From: Mycobacteriales bacterium | GTDB lineage: Bacteria; Actinomycetota; Actinomycetes; Mycobacteriales; QHCD01 | Length of the DNA stretch: 64,000 nt | Assembly (NCBI GenBank): GCA_036497565.1 | Contig: DASXJE010000177.1 | Location: 1 to 64,000 of the forward strand | Reading direction: 5' to 3' | Part shown: positions 9,109 through 18,159 of the stretch, piece after piece | Position numbering within the stretch: position 1 is the stretch's first letter | Layout of the letters: each line of letters starts with the position of its first letter | Program-made: the position numbers and the translations under genes | The notes under the pieces: model-generated | Databases searched by the model: none | What the model was told of the DNA's origin: nothing | What the model saw: the letters and a program-made list of their open reading frames with translations, nothing else

Positions 9109-10481
9109 CGGAGCGCCTCGTGCCGCGCGACGGCGCGATCGACGAAGACCGCGGCGCTGCCAAGGTAGGTCGCGGGATCCATCAGTCGGCGCAAGTCGTC
9201 CTCCTTGAGGTGGTCCCGGATCTCCGATGTCGCGAGCAGTACGTCGAGCAACTCGATGTTCTCCTCGACTGCGCGTCGGGATGCCGCAGCGACGAGGTCG
9301 TGCGCCTCGAGCCGGCCGACGGCCGGCTGCAGAGCGGTCGAGATGCGCTCGCCGAGCACCAGGCCGCCGGTCAGCCCCAGGTTGCTGCCCATCCGCGCCG
9401 CGTCGACCTGCAGATCGCTCAGGCAGTCGGCGAGCCAGGCCGCCGCCGATCCGGTGCTCACCAGCAGCGACCGCAACGGCTGCCACTCGGCGTGCCAGGC
9501 GCCGGCGGCCCGTTGGTGTTCCTGCTCCATCGACGCCAGCAGGGTCGCCACCAGTCCCGGTGCCTGCCGCGCCCCGGCCAACGCCGACACTGCGGCGACC
9601 GGGTTCCGCTTGTGCGGCATCGTGGATGATCCGCCGCGCGCCGGGTTCCCTTCGCTCACCTCGCCGATCTCGGTCTGCGCCAGGTGTACGACGTCACCGG
9701 CGACCTTCGCGATCGCACCGGACGCGACGCCGAGAGCGGTCGCGAACCGCGCGACCGGAACCCGGCTCGTGTGCCAGGCCACGACGGGTTCAGAGAGGCC
9801 AAGTTGCCGCGCGAATTCGCCGAGCACCGCGACACCGTGCGGCCCGAGGGAGGCGAGCGTCCCGGTCGCGCCACCAAGTTGGACCGGAAGCGCGGAGACC
9901 GCGGCCCACACGTCGTCGGTGGCCCGGTCGAGACCGTCCAGCCAGGTCGCCGCCGCGAGCCCGAAGGTCGTCGGCGTCGCCTGTTGCAGCAGCGTCCGGC
10001 CGGCCATCACCGTGGTCGCGTGATCGCGCGCCAGGCGGGCCGCGGCGTCGCCGGCGTTCCGGAGGTCGTTCACGATCGCTGTGCCGGCATGGCCGGCGAC
10101 GATGCCGGTCGCAGTGTCCAGGACGTCCTGGCTGGTGGCGCCGAAGTGCACCCAGCCCGCGGCGTCGTCGCCGGCCGCCGCCTGGACGAGCGCAGTGAGT
10201 GCCCGGACGAGCGGGATCACCGGATTGCCCGAGTCGGCTGCCTCAGCGCTGAGGCGGGTGACGTCGTACCGGTCGGCGTGGCACGCCGTCGCGATGGCTT
10301 CGGCGTAGGCGGCGGGGAAGATGCCCACCGCAGCCTCGGCGCGGGCGAGCGCCGCCTCCGCGTCGAGCATCGCCTGCAGCCAGGCGGCATCGCTGACCAG
10401 TGCAGGCACCGGACCGCGGGCGAGAACCGCGTCGAAAAGCCCGGCCGCGGGCGGCTCAGACGGCGAAGAAGACGGTCTCAT
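9105..10481 (-). CDS. pcaB: 3-carboxy-cis,cis-muconate cycloisomerase
   Basis: 458 residues. The chosen ATG at 10481 lies inside the end of pcaG (26-bp overlap) and has AGGGTGAG just upstream. A member of the fumarase/aspartase superfamily, it lactonises 3-carboxymuconate. Superfamily motifs are present: GWVHFGATSQDVLDTA, and the signature loop GGSSTMPHKRNPV that carries the catalytic serine. It is co-transcribed with pcaG upstream and pcaD downstream. Confidence 0.95.
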   Translation of the reverse strand: MRPSSSPSEPPAAGLFDAVLARGPVPALVSDAAWLQAMLDAEAALARAEAAVGIFPAAYAEAIATACHADRYDVTRLSAEAADSGNPVIPLVRALTALVQAAAGDDAAGWVHFGATSQDVLDTATGIVAGHAGTAIVNDLRNAGDAAARLARDHATTVMAGRTLLQQATPTTFGLAAATWLDGLDRATDDVWAAVSALPVQLGGATGTLASLGPHGVAVLGEFARQLGLSEPVVAWHTSRVPVARFATALGVASGAIAKVAGDVVHLAQTEIGEVSEGNPARGGSSTMPHKRNPVAAVSALAGARQAPGLVATLLASMEQEHQRAAGAWHAEWQPLRSLLVSTGSAAAWLADCLSDLQVDAARMGSNLGLTGGLVLGERISTALQPAVGRLEAHDLVAAASRRAVEENIELLDVLLATSEIRDHLKEDDLRRLMDPATYLGSAAVFVDRAVARHEALR

Positions 10482-11019
10482 GCTCACCCTGCAGCCGGAT
10501 GTCGAGGTGATAGCCGTCGCCGGTCGGCTCGGCCAGCACGGTGTGCCGCCGGCGTTCGGGCACCGAGCGGAGCACCGGGTCCACCCGGTTGGCGTCGGTC
10601 TCGTCGGCGAAATAGATGCGGGTGACGAGCCGGTTGAGCAGCCCCCGCGCGAAGACCGAGACGTCGACGTACGGTGCCTGCGGTTGCCCGTCCGTCCCCG
10701 GGACGGCACCGGGCTTGCGCGTCAGCATCGCCCAGTCGCCGCGTGGTCCGGTCGGGCAACGCCCGAAGCCGCGGAAGCTGTCGGTGGCTCGATCGTCGGG
10801 CGCATCGACCATGTGATCGAGACCGCCGTCGGCGTCGGCCTGCCACGTCTCGACCAGCCCGTCCGGCACCGGATCGCCGGCCCCGTCGAGGATCCGCCCG
10901 CGTAGCCAGATGGCGCCCGCGGTTCCTTCCGGGACGACGAACGGGCCGTCCTCCCAGCTGAGCGCGATGTGCAGGAACGGGCCGACCGTCTGTGAGGGGG
11001 TGAGGGGCAGCGCGCTCAT
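10456..11019 (-). CDS. pcaG: Protocatechuate 3,4-dioxygenase alpha subunit
   Basis: 187 residues, the usual alpha-subunit length. Its ATG overlaps the pcaH stop (ATGA). With PcaH it forms the ring-cleaving dioxygenase that opens protocatechuate between the hydroxyls. Intradiol dioxygenase signs are LTPSQTVGPFLHIAL at the N-terminus, GLVETWQADADG, and PYVDVSVFARGLLNRLVTRI. The alpha subunit does not carry the iron ligands; those are seen in PcaH. Confidence 0.95.
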   Translation of the reverse strand: MSALPLTPSQTVGPFLHIALSWEDGPFVVPEGTAGAIWLRGRILDGAGDPVPDGLVETWQADADGGLDHMVDAPDDRATDSFRGFGRCPTGPRGDWAMLTRKPGAVPGTDGQPQAPYVDVSVFARGLLNRLVTRIYFADETDANRVDPVLRSVPERRRHTVLAEPTGDGYHLDIRLQGEHETVFFAV

Positions 11020-11702
11020 TCGTCGTCCGCCTCGCTCTCGAACGGGGTCGCATCGCGTCCGCGGAGCACGATGTCGAAGGTGAACGCGAGCGCCCACTCC
11101 GGTTCGGTCCGGTCGAGATCGAACCGGCTGACCATGCGGGTCCGCGCGGCTTCGGGCACCGAGTTGTAGATCGGGTCCTGGGCGAAGAGCGGGTCGTCGG
11201 GGAAGTACATCTGGGTGACGAGCCGCTGGGTGAAGGCTCGTCCGAAGAGCGAGAAGTGGATGTGGGCCGGACGCCAGGCGTTGTGGTGGTTGCGCCACGG
11301 ATAGGCGCCCGGCTTGATCGTGGTGAAACGGTAGCGGCCGTCGGCATCGGTCAGGGTGCGGCCCACGCCGGTGAAGTTGGGGTCGAGCGGCGCGGGCCAG
11401 TCGTCGACGACGTGCCGGTAGCGGCCGGCCGCGTTGGCCTGCCAGATCTCCACCAGAGTGTGGGGAACCGCCCGCCCGTCGCTGTCCAGCACCCGTCCCT
11501 CGACCACGATCCGCTGGCCGATCGGCTCGGCCCCGTGTGCGCGGGTGAGATCGTCGTCGTCCTTGCCCATCCGGTCGGCGCCGAGCACCGGACCGGTGAG
11601 CTCGGTGAGGCTCTCCGGCAGAGCGAGCAGTTTCTCGCCCGGAGCCCGGGCGCGGGTCGACACATAGGCCGGGTACAGGTAGTCCGGGTGTACGTCGGTC
11701 AT
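11016..11702 (-). CDS. pcaH: Protocatechuate 3,4-dioxygenase beta subunit
   Basis: 228 residues. This is the iron-binding subunit: the two tyrosine and two histidine ligands are recognisable in AAGRYRHVVDDWPAP, IKPGAYPWRN and RPAHIHFSLFG. The N-terminal part (YPAYVSTRARAP and ELTGPVLG) is also typical. It is 19 bp downstream of pobA and overlaps pcaG by 4 bp, so hydroxylation of 4-hydroxybenzoate and cleavage of the product are made from one transcript. Confidence 0.96.
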   Translation of the reverse strand: MTDVHPDYLYPAYVSTRARAPGEKLLALPESLTELTGPVLGADRMGKDDDDLTRAHGAEPIGQRIVVEGRVLDSDGRAVPHTLVEIWQANAAGRYRHVVDDWPAPLDPNFTGVGRTLTDADGRYRFTTIKPGAYPWRNHHNAWRPAHIHFSLFGRAFTQRLVTQMYFPDDPLFAQDPIYNSVPEAARTRMVSRFDLDRTEPEWALAFTFDIVLRGRDATPFESEADDE

Positions 11703-11721
11703 GCTCGGGAGGTCCTTCCGG

Positions 11722-12915
11722 TCATCGAGTCCATGCCCACGGGGTCGGGAACGGCATGCCCACGTAGTTCTCGGCGAGGCTGGTCGCCGCTGCGGTGGAC
11801 GACGTCACATAGTCGAGCTGCGACAGCTGCAGACGGCGGTCGAAGTCGTCCTGGTCGGGTGCCCGGTGCATCATCGACGTCATCCACGAGGAGAAGTGCT
11901 GGACCCGCCACACCCTACCGAGGCAGGTGCGGGTGTAGGCCCGCAGCGGCTCGTCGGTCGCACCGAGGTAGTGCCCGCCCAGGGCGTGCGCGAGAGTGCT
12001 GGCGTCGGCGATCGCCAGGTTCATGCCCTTCGCCCCTGTCGCCGGGACGATGTGGGCCGCGTCGCCGACGAGAAACAATGCGCCGTACTGCATCGGTTCG
12101 GCGACGAAGCAGCGCATCGGAGTGATGCCCTTGTCGAAGATCTCACCCTCCTCCAGGTGGAACCCCTCGTCGTCGGCGAGCCGCTTCGACAACTCCGCCC
12201 AGATGCGGTCGTCCGGCCAGTCGGCGAGGTCGGTGCCGGGCTCGACCTGCAGGTACTGCCGGGTGATCTCCGGCGTCCGCATGCTGTGCAGGGCGAAGCC
12301 GTCCTCGTGGTTGGCGTAGATCAACTCCGTCGTCGACGGGTGGGTCCTGGCCAGGATTCCCAGCCAGGCGTAGGGAAGCACCCGTTCGAATATGGCGAGC
12401 AGTCCCGCCGGGACGGCGCCCCGGCTGATTCCGTGGAAGCCGTCGCATCCGGCGATGAAGTCGCACTCGACCGTCTGTTCTTGATCCTCGTGGACGAAAT
12501 TGATCCTCGGCCGGTCGCCGTCGACGTCGATCAGGGACACGTCCTCGACCTCGAAGAACAGCGGCCGACCCGACGAAACCCTCGCGGCCACCAGGTCCTT
12601 CACGACCTCCTGCTGCCCGTACACCGTGATCATCGATCCGGTGAGCGCCGTGAAGTCGATGCGGTGCGAACGGCGGCTGAACCGCAGGATCGTTCCTTCG
12701 TGCCCGAGGCCCTCCCGGCCCAAGCGTTCGCCCACACCGATCTCGTGGAGCAGGGCGACCGAGGGCGCCTCGAGGACTCCGGCGCGCACCCGGGACTCGA
12801 TATAGGCCCGGCTGCGCGCCTCGATGACCACGGAGTCGATGCCCTGCAGGTGCAGCAGGTGGGCGAGGGTCAGCCCGGCGGGGCCCGCCCCGACGATGCC
12901 GACCTGCGTCCGCAA
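11722..12915 (-). CDS. pobA: 4-hydroxybenzoate 3-monooxygenase
   Basis: 397 residues from a TTG start with GGAGGAATCC directly upstream; the in-frame extension past it belongs to the transporter region. It is a group A flavoprotein monooxygenase that makes protocatechuate from 4-hydroxybenzoate with NAD(P)H and O2. Visible are the FAD Rossmann motif GIVGAGPAGLTLAHLL, SRVRAGVLEAPSV, the DG motif in FIAGCDGFHG, and GALFLVGDAAHIVPATGAKG. Substrate-site residues of the Pseudomonas enzyme appear conserved: Tyr in ELIYANH, Ser and Arg in HSMR, and Tyr in RQYLQ. It lies 17 bp after the transporter gene and is clearly in the same operon. Confidence 0.95.
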   Translation of the reverse strand: MRTQVGIVGAGPAGLTLAHLLHLQGIDSVVIEARSRAYIESRVRAGVLEAPSVALLHEIGVGERLGREGLGHEGTILRFSRRSHRIDFTALTGSMITVYGQQEVVKDLVAARVSSGRPLFFEVEDVSLIDVDGDRPRINFVHEDQEQTVECDFIAGCDGFHGISRGAVPAGLLAIFERVLPYAWLGILARTHPSTTELIYANHEDGFALHSMRTPEITRQYLQVEPGTDLADWPDDRIWAELSKRLADDEGFHLEEGEIFDKGITPMRCFVAEPMQYGALFLVGDAAHIVPATGAKGMNLAIADASTLAHALGGHYLGATDEPLRAYTRTCLGRVWRVQHFSSWMTSMMHRAPDQDDFDRRLQLSQLDYVTSSTAAATSLAENYVGMPFPTPWAWTR

Positions 12916-12932
12916 GGATTCCTCCGCCCCGC

Positions 12933-14387
12933 TCAGGGGGACACCGTATCGAGCGGACGGTTCCGGGTGTGCGGAACGAACTGCACGACCACGGCGGCGA
13001 CGACCTGGAAGGAGCAGATCAGCAAAAGGGCGCCCAGCACCGACAGGTGCGGCAGGGCGGGTGCGAGCACCAGGATGCCCACACCGCCGCCGAGATGGCC
13101 CACGCCGTCCACGACCGCGAATCCGGTGGTGCGGATGCGGGTGGGGAAGCTCTCCGCGGACAGCGCATACGTCGGCGACACCCACAGGTTGAAGCCGAAA
13201 AAGATCAGAGCGGACCCGACGAATGCGGTCGTCAGCGTGGTCCCGCCCTCCGCGACCAGAACCGCTCCGACGATGGTGAGCACGGCTCCGATCGGCAGCC
13301 AGTACCGCCTTTCGAGCCTTTCGACCACGACGCTGGTGAAGAGACCTTGGGCGATGAAGCCGAGGGTGCCCACCGCCGTGATGACGCCGGCCTCCGACGG
13401 CTCGTAGTGCAGTCCGGTGAGGACCGCGGTGAACCCGGAAGAGAAGGCGTAGACGGTGATGTAGGCGAGGAACCAGGTCGCGAGCAGGAGCACACTTCGC
13501 CGCAGATAGCGGGGGCTGCGTAGCAGTTCGGAGTAGGGCGCCCGCTCCGGCGGAGTGGGCACCACCTCCGCCACGTCGATCGGTGCGGCCAGCGGGCCGC
13601 GGCGGGAGGCCCGCTCCTCCATCCGTCGTACGACGCCATCGGCGTCCCGGATCCGGCGCTGGCCCACCAGCCATCGGGGCGACTCGGGGAGTTCGATCCG
13701 GAGCAGGATCGCGACCAGCGCGAGCAGCGCACCGACGGCGTACATCCATCGCCATCCGCTCTCAAATCCCTTGTCCGCCAACGCGAAGGGCAGTCCGAGC
13801 GGCCACGGCGCCTTCGGTGTGGTGAGCAGCAGGCCGAGCCAGATCCCGACGAAGGCGCCGACCGCCGACATCGTGAAGATGATCGCCGTGTAGCGCCCCC
13901 GCTGGCGCCGGGGCGCGACCTCGTTGATGTAGGTGTTGACGATGGCGAGGTCGGCGCCGATCCCGATACCGGTCACGATGCGGCCCGCGACGAAGTTGGC
14001 GTAGTCCGGGGCGAGAGCGGTGTAGAGCGAACCCAGGCCGGTGATCAGCATCGTGATGAGCAACATGTTGCGGCGGCCGAGCCGATCGGCGAGCGGGCTG
14101 AGCACCAGGGTGCCGATCACGTAACCGACCAGGTTGAGCACGACCGGCAGCCGCAGGTCGCCGAGGGCGGTCGCCGGCGTGCATCCGGGCCGCAGCGCCA
14201 CGCAGGTCTGGATGAAGGACACGTTGATGTCGAAGATGTCGTAGAAGGTGAACAGAAACCCCAGGCCGATGATCCCGATGTAGAGGTAGGACAGCGACCA
14301 GACGTCGATGCGTTCCAGCCGCGCGATCACGCTCTGCGCGGAGAGCGGCTCGCGGGCGGTCGTCGGTTCGGTCGGGGTCTCGGACAC
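12933..14387 (-). CDS. MFS transporter, probable 4-hydroxybenzoate/protocatechuate uptake
   Basis: 484 residues with about 12 hydrophobic segments. The start is a GTG with GGGAG eight bases upstream. The MFS loop motif SPLADRLGRRNMLL lies between segments 2 and 3, and ELPESPRWLVGQRR follows segment 6, as in the sugar/aromatic-acid branch. As first gene of the pob-pca operon, opposite an IclR regulator, it most likely imports an aromatic acid by proton symport. Sequence alone does not separate it from other MFS acid transporters, so the substrate is a context-based inference. Confidence 0.85.
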   Translation of the reverse strand: MSETPTEPTTAREPLSAQSVIARLERIDVWSLSYLYIGIIGLGFLFTFYDIFDINVSFIQTCVALRPGCTPATALGDLRLPVVLNLVGYVIGTLVLSPLADRLGRRNMLLITMLITGLGSLYTALAPDYANFVAGRIVTGIGIGADLAIVNTYINEVAPRRQRGRYTAIIFTMSAVGAFVGIWLGLLLTTPKAPWPLGLPFALADKGFESGWRWMYAVGALLALVAILLRIELPESPRWLVGQRRIRDADGVVRRMEERASRRGPLAAPIDVAEVVPTPPERAPYSELLRSPRYLRRSVLLLATWFLAYITVYAFSSGFTAVLTGLHYEPSEAGVITAVGTLGFIAQGLFTSVVVERLERRYWLPIGAVLTIVGAVLVAEGGTTLTTAFVGSALIFFGFNLWVSPTYALSAESFPTRIRTTGFAVVDGVGHLGGGVGILVLAPALPHLSVLGALLLICSFQVVAAVVVQFVPHTRNRPLDTVSP

Positions 14388-14461
14388 GCGATCGGCTCCC
14401 TGGCTGGGTCGTCGGCTGTCGCAGGACTGTCGCTGCTCGCCGTCCCGGCCGGCTGCTAGCC

Positions 14462-14476
14462 TTCCGCTGGTCGGAA
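14462..14476. promoter_or_regulatory. Candidate IclR operator
   Basis: TTCCG-CTGGT-CGGAA is a 15-bp interrupted palindrome with 5-bp arms and a 5-bp centre. It lies in the 107-bp gap between the divergent transporter and IclR genes. Its size and layout fit known IclR-family sites. It is 18 bp upstream of the IclR start, so it could serve autoregulation and control of the pob-pca operon. Confidence 0.5.
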
Positions 14477-14494
14477 CACCTTTTGGGATGCCGC

Positions 14495-15265
14495 ATGGTG
14501 CAGGGACGCTCGGTGACCAGCAAGGTCCTGGCGATCCTCGACGCGTTCGGACCGACCCGCACCGAGCTCACCCTCTACGAGATCGCGCGGCGCGCCTCGC
14601 TACCGCCGCCGACGGCGCACCGGCTACTGGCCGAGCTGGTCGGGTGGGGAGCGATCGAACGGACCGCCGAGCGGTCCTACCGGGTGGGCCTGCGGCTGTG
14701 GGAGGTCGCCGCGCTCGCGCCCCGGGGGCTGGGCCTGCGCGATCTGGCGCTGCCGTTTCTCGAGGACCTCTACGAGGTCACCCACGAGCACGTGCAGTTG
14801 GCCGTGCTCGACAACCTCGAAGCCCTCTTCGTCGAGAAGATCTCGGGCCGCAGCGCCGTACCCATCGTGACCCGCGTCGGGGGCCGGTTGCCGCTCCACG
14901 CGACCGCGGTGGGTCAGGTGCTGCTCGCCCATGCCGACCCTTCAGTGCTCGACGACGTCCTGGCGCGCGGACTGCCACGGTTCACGGACAACACGATCAC
15001 CTCCGCCCGCCGCCTCCGCCGGGTCCTCGCCGACATCAGGCTGCGCGGAGAGGCCACCTGCTGGGAGCAGCTGACCTACGGCGCCGTATCCGTGGCTGCC
15101 CCGGTCGCCGGTGACTGCGGCACTGTCGTCGCGGGGCTGTCCGTCGTCGTCCCGACCTCGGCCGAGGACGTCCGCCGGCTCGTCCCCGCGGTGCAGGCCG
15201 CCGCCCGGGGCATCTCACGCGCCGTTCGCGGCGCGGGCAGTTCCGTCGGAGTCGTCCGGCGCTGA
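14495..15265 (+). CDS. IclR-family regulator of the pob/pca operon
   Basis: 256 residues from ATG 14495; no strong ribosome site precedes it, and nearby TTG/GTG starts are possible. The N-terminal winged helix covers residues ~8-70 (VTSKVLAILDAF, LYEIARRASLPPPTAHRLL). The effector domain follows, with GRLPLHATAVGQVLLAH and the C-terminal AVSVAAPVAGDCG-type sheet. IclR proteins (PcaR, PobR, PcaU) are the usual controllers of protocatechuate genes and sense a pathway intermediate. It is divergent from the operon, which supports that role; activation versus repression cannot be told. Confidence 0.88.
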   Translation: MVQGRSVTSKVLAILDAFGPTRTELTLYEIARRASLPPPTAHRLLAELVGWGAIERTAERSYRVGLRLWEVAALAPRGLGLRDLALPFLEDLYEVTHEHVQLAVLDNLEALFVEKISGRSAVPIVTRVGGRLPLHATAVGQVLLAHADPSVLDDVLARGLPRFTDNTITSARRLRRVLADIRLRGEATCWEQLTYGAVSVAAPVAGDCGTVVAGLSVVVPTSAEDVRRLVPAVQAAARGISRAVRGAGSSVGVVRR

Positions 15266-15375
15266 CGGATTCGGTTCCCACCATCCGCGTGGCGCAGTCC
15301 CTGTACATCGTCGGAGCATTCCGGTTACATGGATCGATTTCTTCGGGCGGCGGCGCGTGATCGATGGAGGTAACG

Positions 15376-17688
15376 ATGTTCTCTGGGCGGATCCGGCGAC
15401 CCGTGACGGTTCTGGCGGCCGCGGCAATCGTGGCCGCGCTGGTCCCCTGGGCGGCGACGGCATCCGCGGCACGCGGCTCGGGGTCGACGTACACCAATCC
15501 GGTGAGCGCCGGCTATTCGATCGACTTCCCCGATCCGTCGGTGATGAAAGGCAAGGACGGCGACTGGTACGCCTACTCCACCGGCGGACCGTACGACGAG
15601 ACCGGCGCGAGCGACCCGATCAAGATGGCCCGCTCGGCCGACCTCACCCACTGGCAAAAGCTTGGCGCGGTCTTCACCGACGCCAACACACCCACCTGGT
15701 CGGTACCGTCGGCCGGCTTCTGGGCTCCTGACATCCGCTATCTCAACGGCCACTACGTGCTCTATTTCGTCTCGCCCAACACGACGACGAGTGCGGACAC
15801 CTTCGACCCCGCGATCGGTGTGGCAACGGCGCCGACACCGGCCGGGCCGTGGACCGACTCGGGAAAGCCGTTGCTGGCACCGCAGAAGAACGCCAACGGC
15901 GCCGGCTACACGACCGTGATCGACCCCGCCGAGTTCACCGACACGGACGGCTCGCGCTACCTCTACTACGGCAGCTACGGCACCGGGATCCGGGTCATCC
16001 GGCTCACCGCCGACGGCATGCACACCGTGGGGGCCGCCCGGCAGGTCACCAGCACCCGGTTCGAGGGCTCCTACGTCATCCAGCGGGACGGCTGGTACTA
16101 CCTGATGGCGTCCTCGGCGAACTGCTGTGCGGGCGCGACCACCGGCTACACCGTCTTCGCCGGCCGGGCACGCAGTCCGCTCGGGCCGTTCCGCGACAAG
16201 GAGGGCGTGTCGCTGCTCGGCTCCGACACCGGCGGAACGATCGTGGTCGCGCCCAACGGGAACCGTTGGGTCGGTACCGGGCACAACGCGATCGTCACCG
16301 ACCTGTCCGGCCAGACGTTTCTGGCCTACCACGCCGTCGACAAGAACCGTCCCTACCTGGACGGGTCGCCCGGCTTCACCATGCGACCGATGCTGCTCGA
16401 CCGGTTGGACTGGATCGACGGCTGGCCCACCGTGCGCGGCGGGGCGTGGGCGTCGGACACGCCGCAGGTCGCTCCGGTCACCCGGGGGACCGTGGACGAC
16501 ACCTTCACCGCGGGCACCGACCTGCACGCCGCGACGGGCTCACTCGACGTGCGTCCCGCCGATCCCGGAAGCGATGCCGGCGGCTACGGCCGGCTCGGCG
16601 GGCCCACCTCCCTTGCGGTCTCGGACGCAGCCCTGCCGGCGGATGTGCACGTCGAGGCGGACGTGCGGAGTGCTGGAGACGCGGATTCGGTCGGCGTCGT
16701 GGCGCGCTACCGCGACCCGGCGGACAACATCCGCGCGGTCCTCGACGCGGCCGGCCACACCCTCCGCATCATCTCGACGGTCCACGGCCGGTCCGTCGCC
16801 CGGGAGATCGGGCTGCCGGCCGACTTCGTCGCCTCCGCCTGGCACACCCTCGCGGTGGACGTCCGGGGTCGGCAGATCAGCGCCCAGATCAGCGACGCCC
16901 GCCTCGGTGACCCCTACGCCGCGGTCACCGCGACCGCACCAGCGATCCCAGGCGGCTCCCGGGCCGGTGTCACCGGCGTGGGCGCGGTCGATGTCGACAA
17001 CGTCGCCGCCGCCGGCTTGTACCGCCCGCAGACCCGGACCGCACCGTTGCCCCGGATCGGCCGGCTCGACCCGCGCGCCTCCGACGAATTCCGGGCGGGC
17101 CTCGGTACCGGATGGTCCTGGCTGCGGCAGGACCCCGACGCGCAGGTGAGCGGCGGGCAGTTGACCTGGCCCACCGAGGACAGCGATCTCTCGGGTGCCA
17201 GTGCCGGCCAGGCCGGCGTGCTGCTCCGCGACCCGCCCGGCGGCGACTACACGGTCGAAACGAAGCTCTCGATGAACCTCGGTGTCGACACGGTCCGCAA
17301 CTACCAGCAGGCCGGTCTCGTGGTGTATCTCGCCGACGACCATTTCCTGCGACTCGACCACGTCGCGGTCGACGGGACGCGGATCGTGGAGTTCGGCAAG
17401 CGGGAGACCTTCGCCGGGGTGTCGTCCTGGGGCGGCGCCGTGATCGGACCGCCGAGCGGCACCGTCTGGCTGCGGATCGCGCACCGCACCGATCCGGCGA
17501 CGGGCGAGGGTCTCTACCGGGCCGGCTCCAGCCGGGACGGCCGGCACTGGATCTGGGGTGCGGTATGGACGCTGCCGGCCGGGAGCCAGCCCCGGATCGG
17601 CCTGGTCTCGCAGGGGTCGAGCCCCGCGACCGACCAGGCCGTCGGAAAGGCGATCGCCCGGTTCGATTACTTCCGGGTCTACCGGTGA
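15376..17688 (+). CDS. Secreted GH43 glycosidase (arabinanase-like) with two beta-sandwich domains
   Basis: 770 residues; GGAGG (15366-15370) selects the second ATG at 15376. A signal peptide covers residues ~1-33. The GH43 five-bladed propeller spans ~38-365. Its three acidic residues are visible: Asp in DFPDPSVMKGKDG (~52), Asp in FWAPDIRYLNGHY (~120) and Glu in RFEGSYVIQRDG (~229). GTGHNAIVTDLSGQTFLAYH is typical of endo-arabinanase relatives. Two concanavalin-like domains follow (~375-555 and ~565-770). The enzyme probably cuts arabinan or arabinose side chains outside the cell. Linkage specificity is inferred. The neighbouring IclR ends about 110 bp upstream on the same strand. Confidence 0.88.
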   Translation: MFSGRIRRPVTVLAAAAIVAALVPWAATASAARGSGSTYTNPVSAGYSIDFPDPSVMKGKDGDWYAYSTGGPYDETGASDPIKMARSADLTHWQKLGAVFTDANTPTWSVPSAGFWAPDIRYLNGHYVLYFVSPNTTTSADTFDPAIGVATAPTPAGPWTDSGKPLLAPQKNANGAGYTTVIDPAEFTDTDGSRYLYYGSYGTGIRVIRLTADGMHTVGAARQVTSTRFEGSYVIQRDGWYYLMASSANCCAGATTGYTVFAGRARSPLGPFRDKEGVSLLGSDTGGTIVVAPNGNRWVGTGHNAIVTDLSGQTFLAYHAVDKNRPYLDGSPGFTMRPMLLDRLDWIDGWPTVRGGAWASDTPQVAPVTRGTVDDTFTAGTDLHAATGSLDVRPADPGSDAGGYGRLGGPTSLAVSDAALPADVHVEADVRSAGDADSVGVVARYRDPADNIRAVLDAAGHTLRIISTVHGRSVAREIGLPADFVASAWHTLAVDVRGRQISAQISDARLGDPYAAVTATAPAIPGGSRAGVTGVGAVDVDNVAAAGLYRPQTRTAPLPRIGRLDPRASDEFRAGLGTGWSWLRQDPDAQVSGGQLTWPTEDSDLSGASAGQAGVLLRDPPGGDYTVETKLSMNLGVDTVRNYQQAGLVVYLADDHFLRLDHVAVDGTRIVEFGKRETFAGVSSWGGAVIGPPSGTVWLRIAHRTDPATGEGLYRAGSSRDGRHWIWGAVWTLPAGSQPRIGLVSQGSSPATDQAVGKAIARFDYFRVYR

Positions 17689-17737
17689 CAGGGACGGCGC
17701 GCGGAGAAATGTCCGCGTTCGCCGATTGGTGCGGCCG

Positions 17738-18001
17738 CTAGTCCGGCTCGCTGCGGCGCCGACGCCGGAACACCCCGACGTCGACGATCGCGATGACCGA
17801 GAGCACCACCAGGATGGTCGACAACGCGGCCGGCGTGATGGTGTTCGTGACGACGACGGCGCAGCCCGTGCTGAGCAGCAGCGCGAGGGCGGCGAGTAGG
17901 TGCCGAAGGGTCAGCAGGCTGGCACCGCGGGGGCCGCCACGCTGTTCATCGCGGTCGGCGACCTCGTGCGTGGCGGGCCCGCCCGGTCGGGGGTCAGGCA
18001 T
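17738..18001 (-). CDS. Small two-helix membrane protein, unknown function
   Basis: 87 residues, with GAGGAG five bases before ATG 18001. The N-terminal ~30 residues are polar (PDPRPGG, DRDEQRGG). Two hydrophobic helices follow (LLAALALLLSTGCAVVV and a second starting LSTILVVLSVIAIVDVG). The end is very basic, RRRRR. I do not recognise the family. It converges on the GH43 gene and lies downstream of the PIG-L gene on the same strand, separated from it by 158 bp. Confidence 0.65.
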   Translation of the reverse strand: MPDPRPGGPATHEVADRDEQRGGPRGASLLTLRHLLAALALLLSTGCAVVVTNTITPAALSTILVVLSVIAIVDVGVFRRRRRSEPD

Positions 18002-18159
18002 CGGACTCCTCGATCAAGGGGCGCGAAATCGGCCCGGTGGAGATAGGTGTGGTCGAGACCGCACATACCCCCGATTGCGGCGCGCCACCCCCCGAGGTCG
18101 GGAGTTGTCGTCGTCCGACCACGCACGGTGCCGGTCGAGCGGCCTGCCGTCGCGCTCGG

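Noticed and set aside
11701-13407. 568-codon plus-strand frame opposite pobA and the transporter
   Set aside because: Antisense to two well supported genes of the pob-pca operon.
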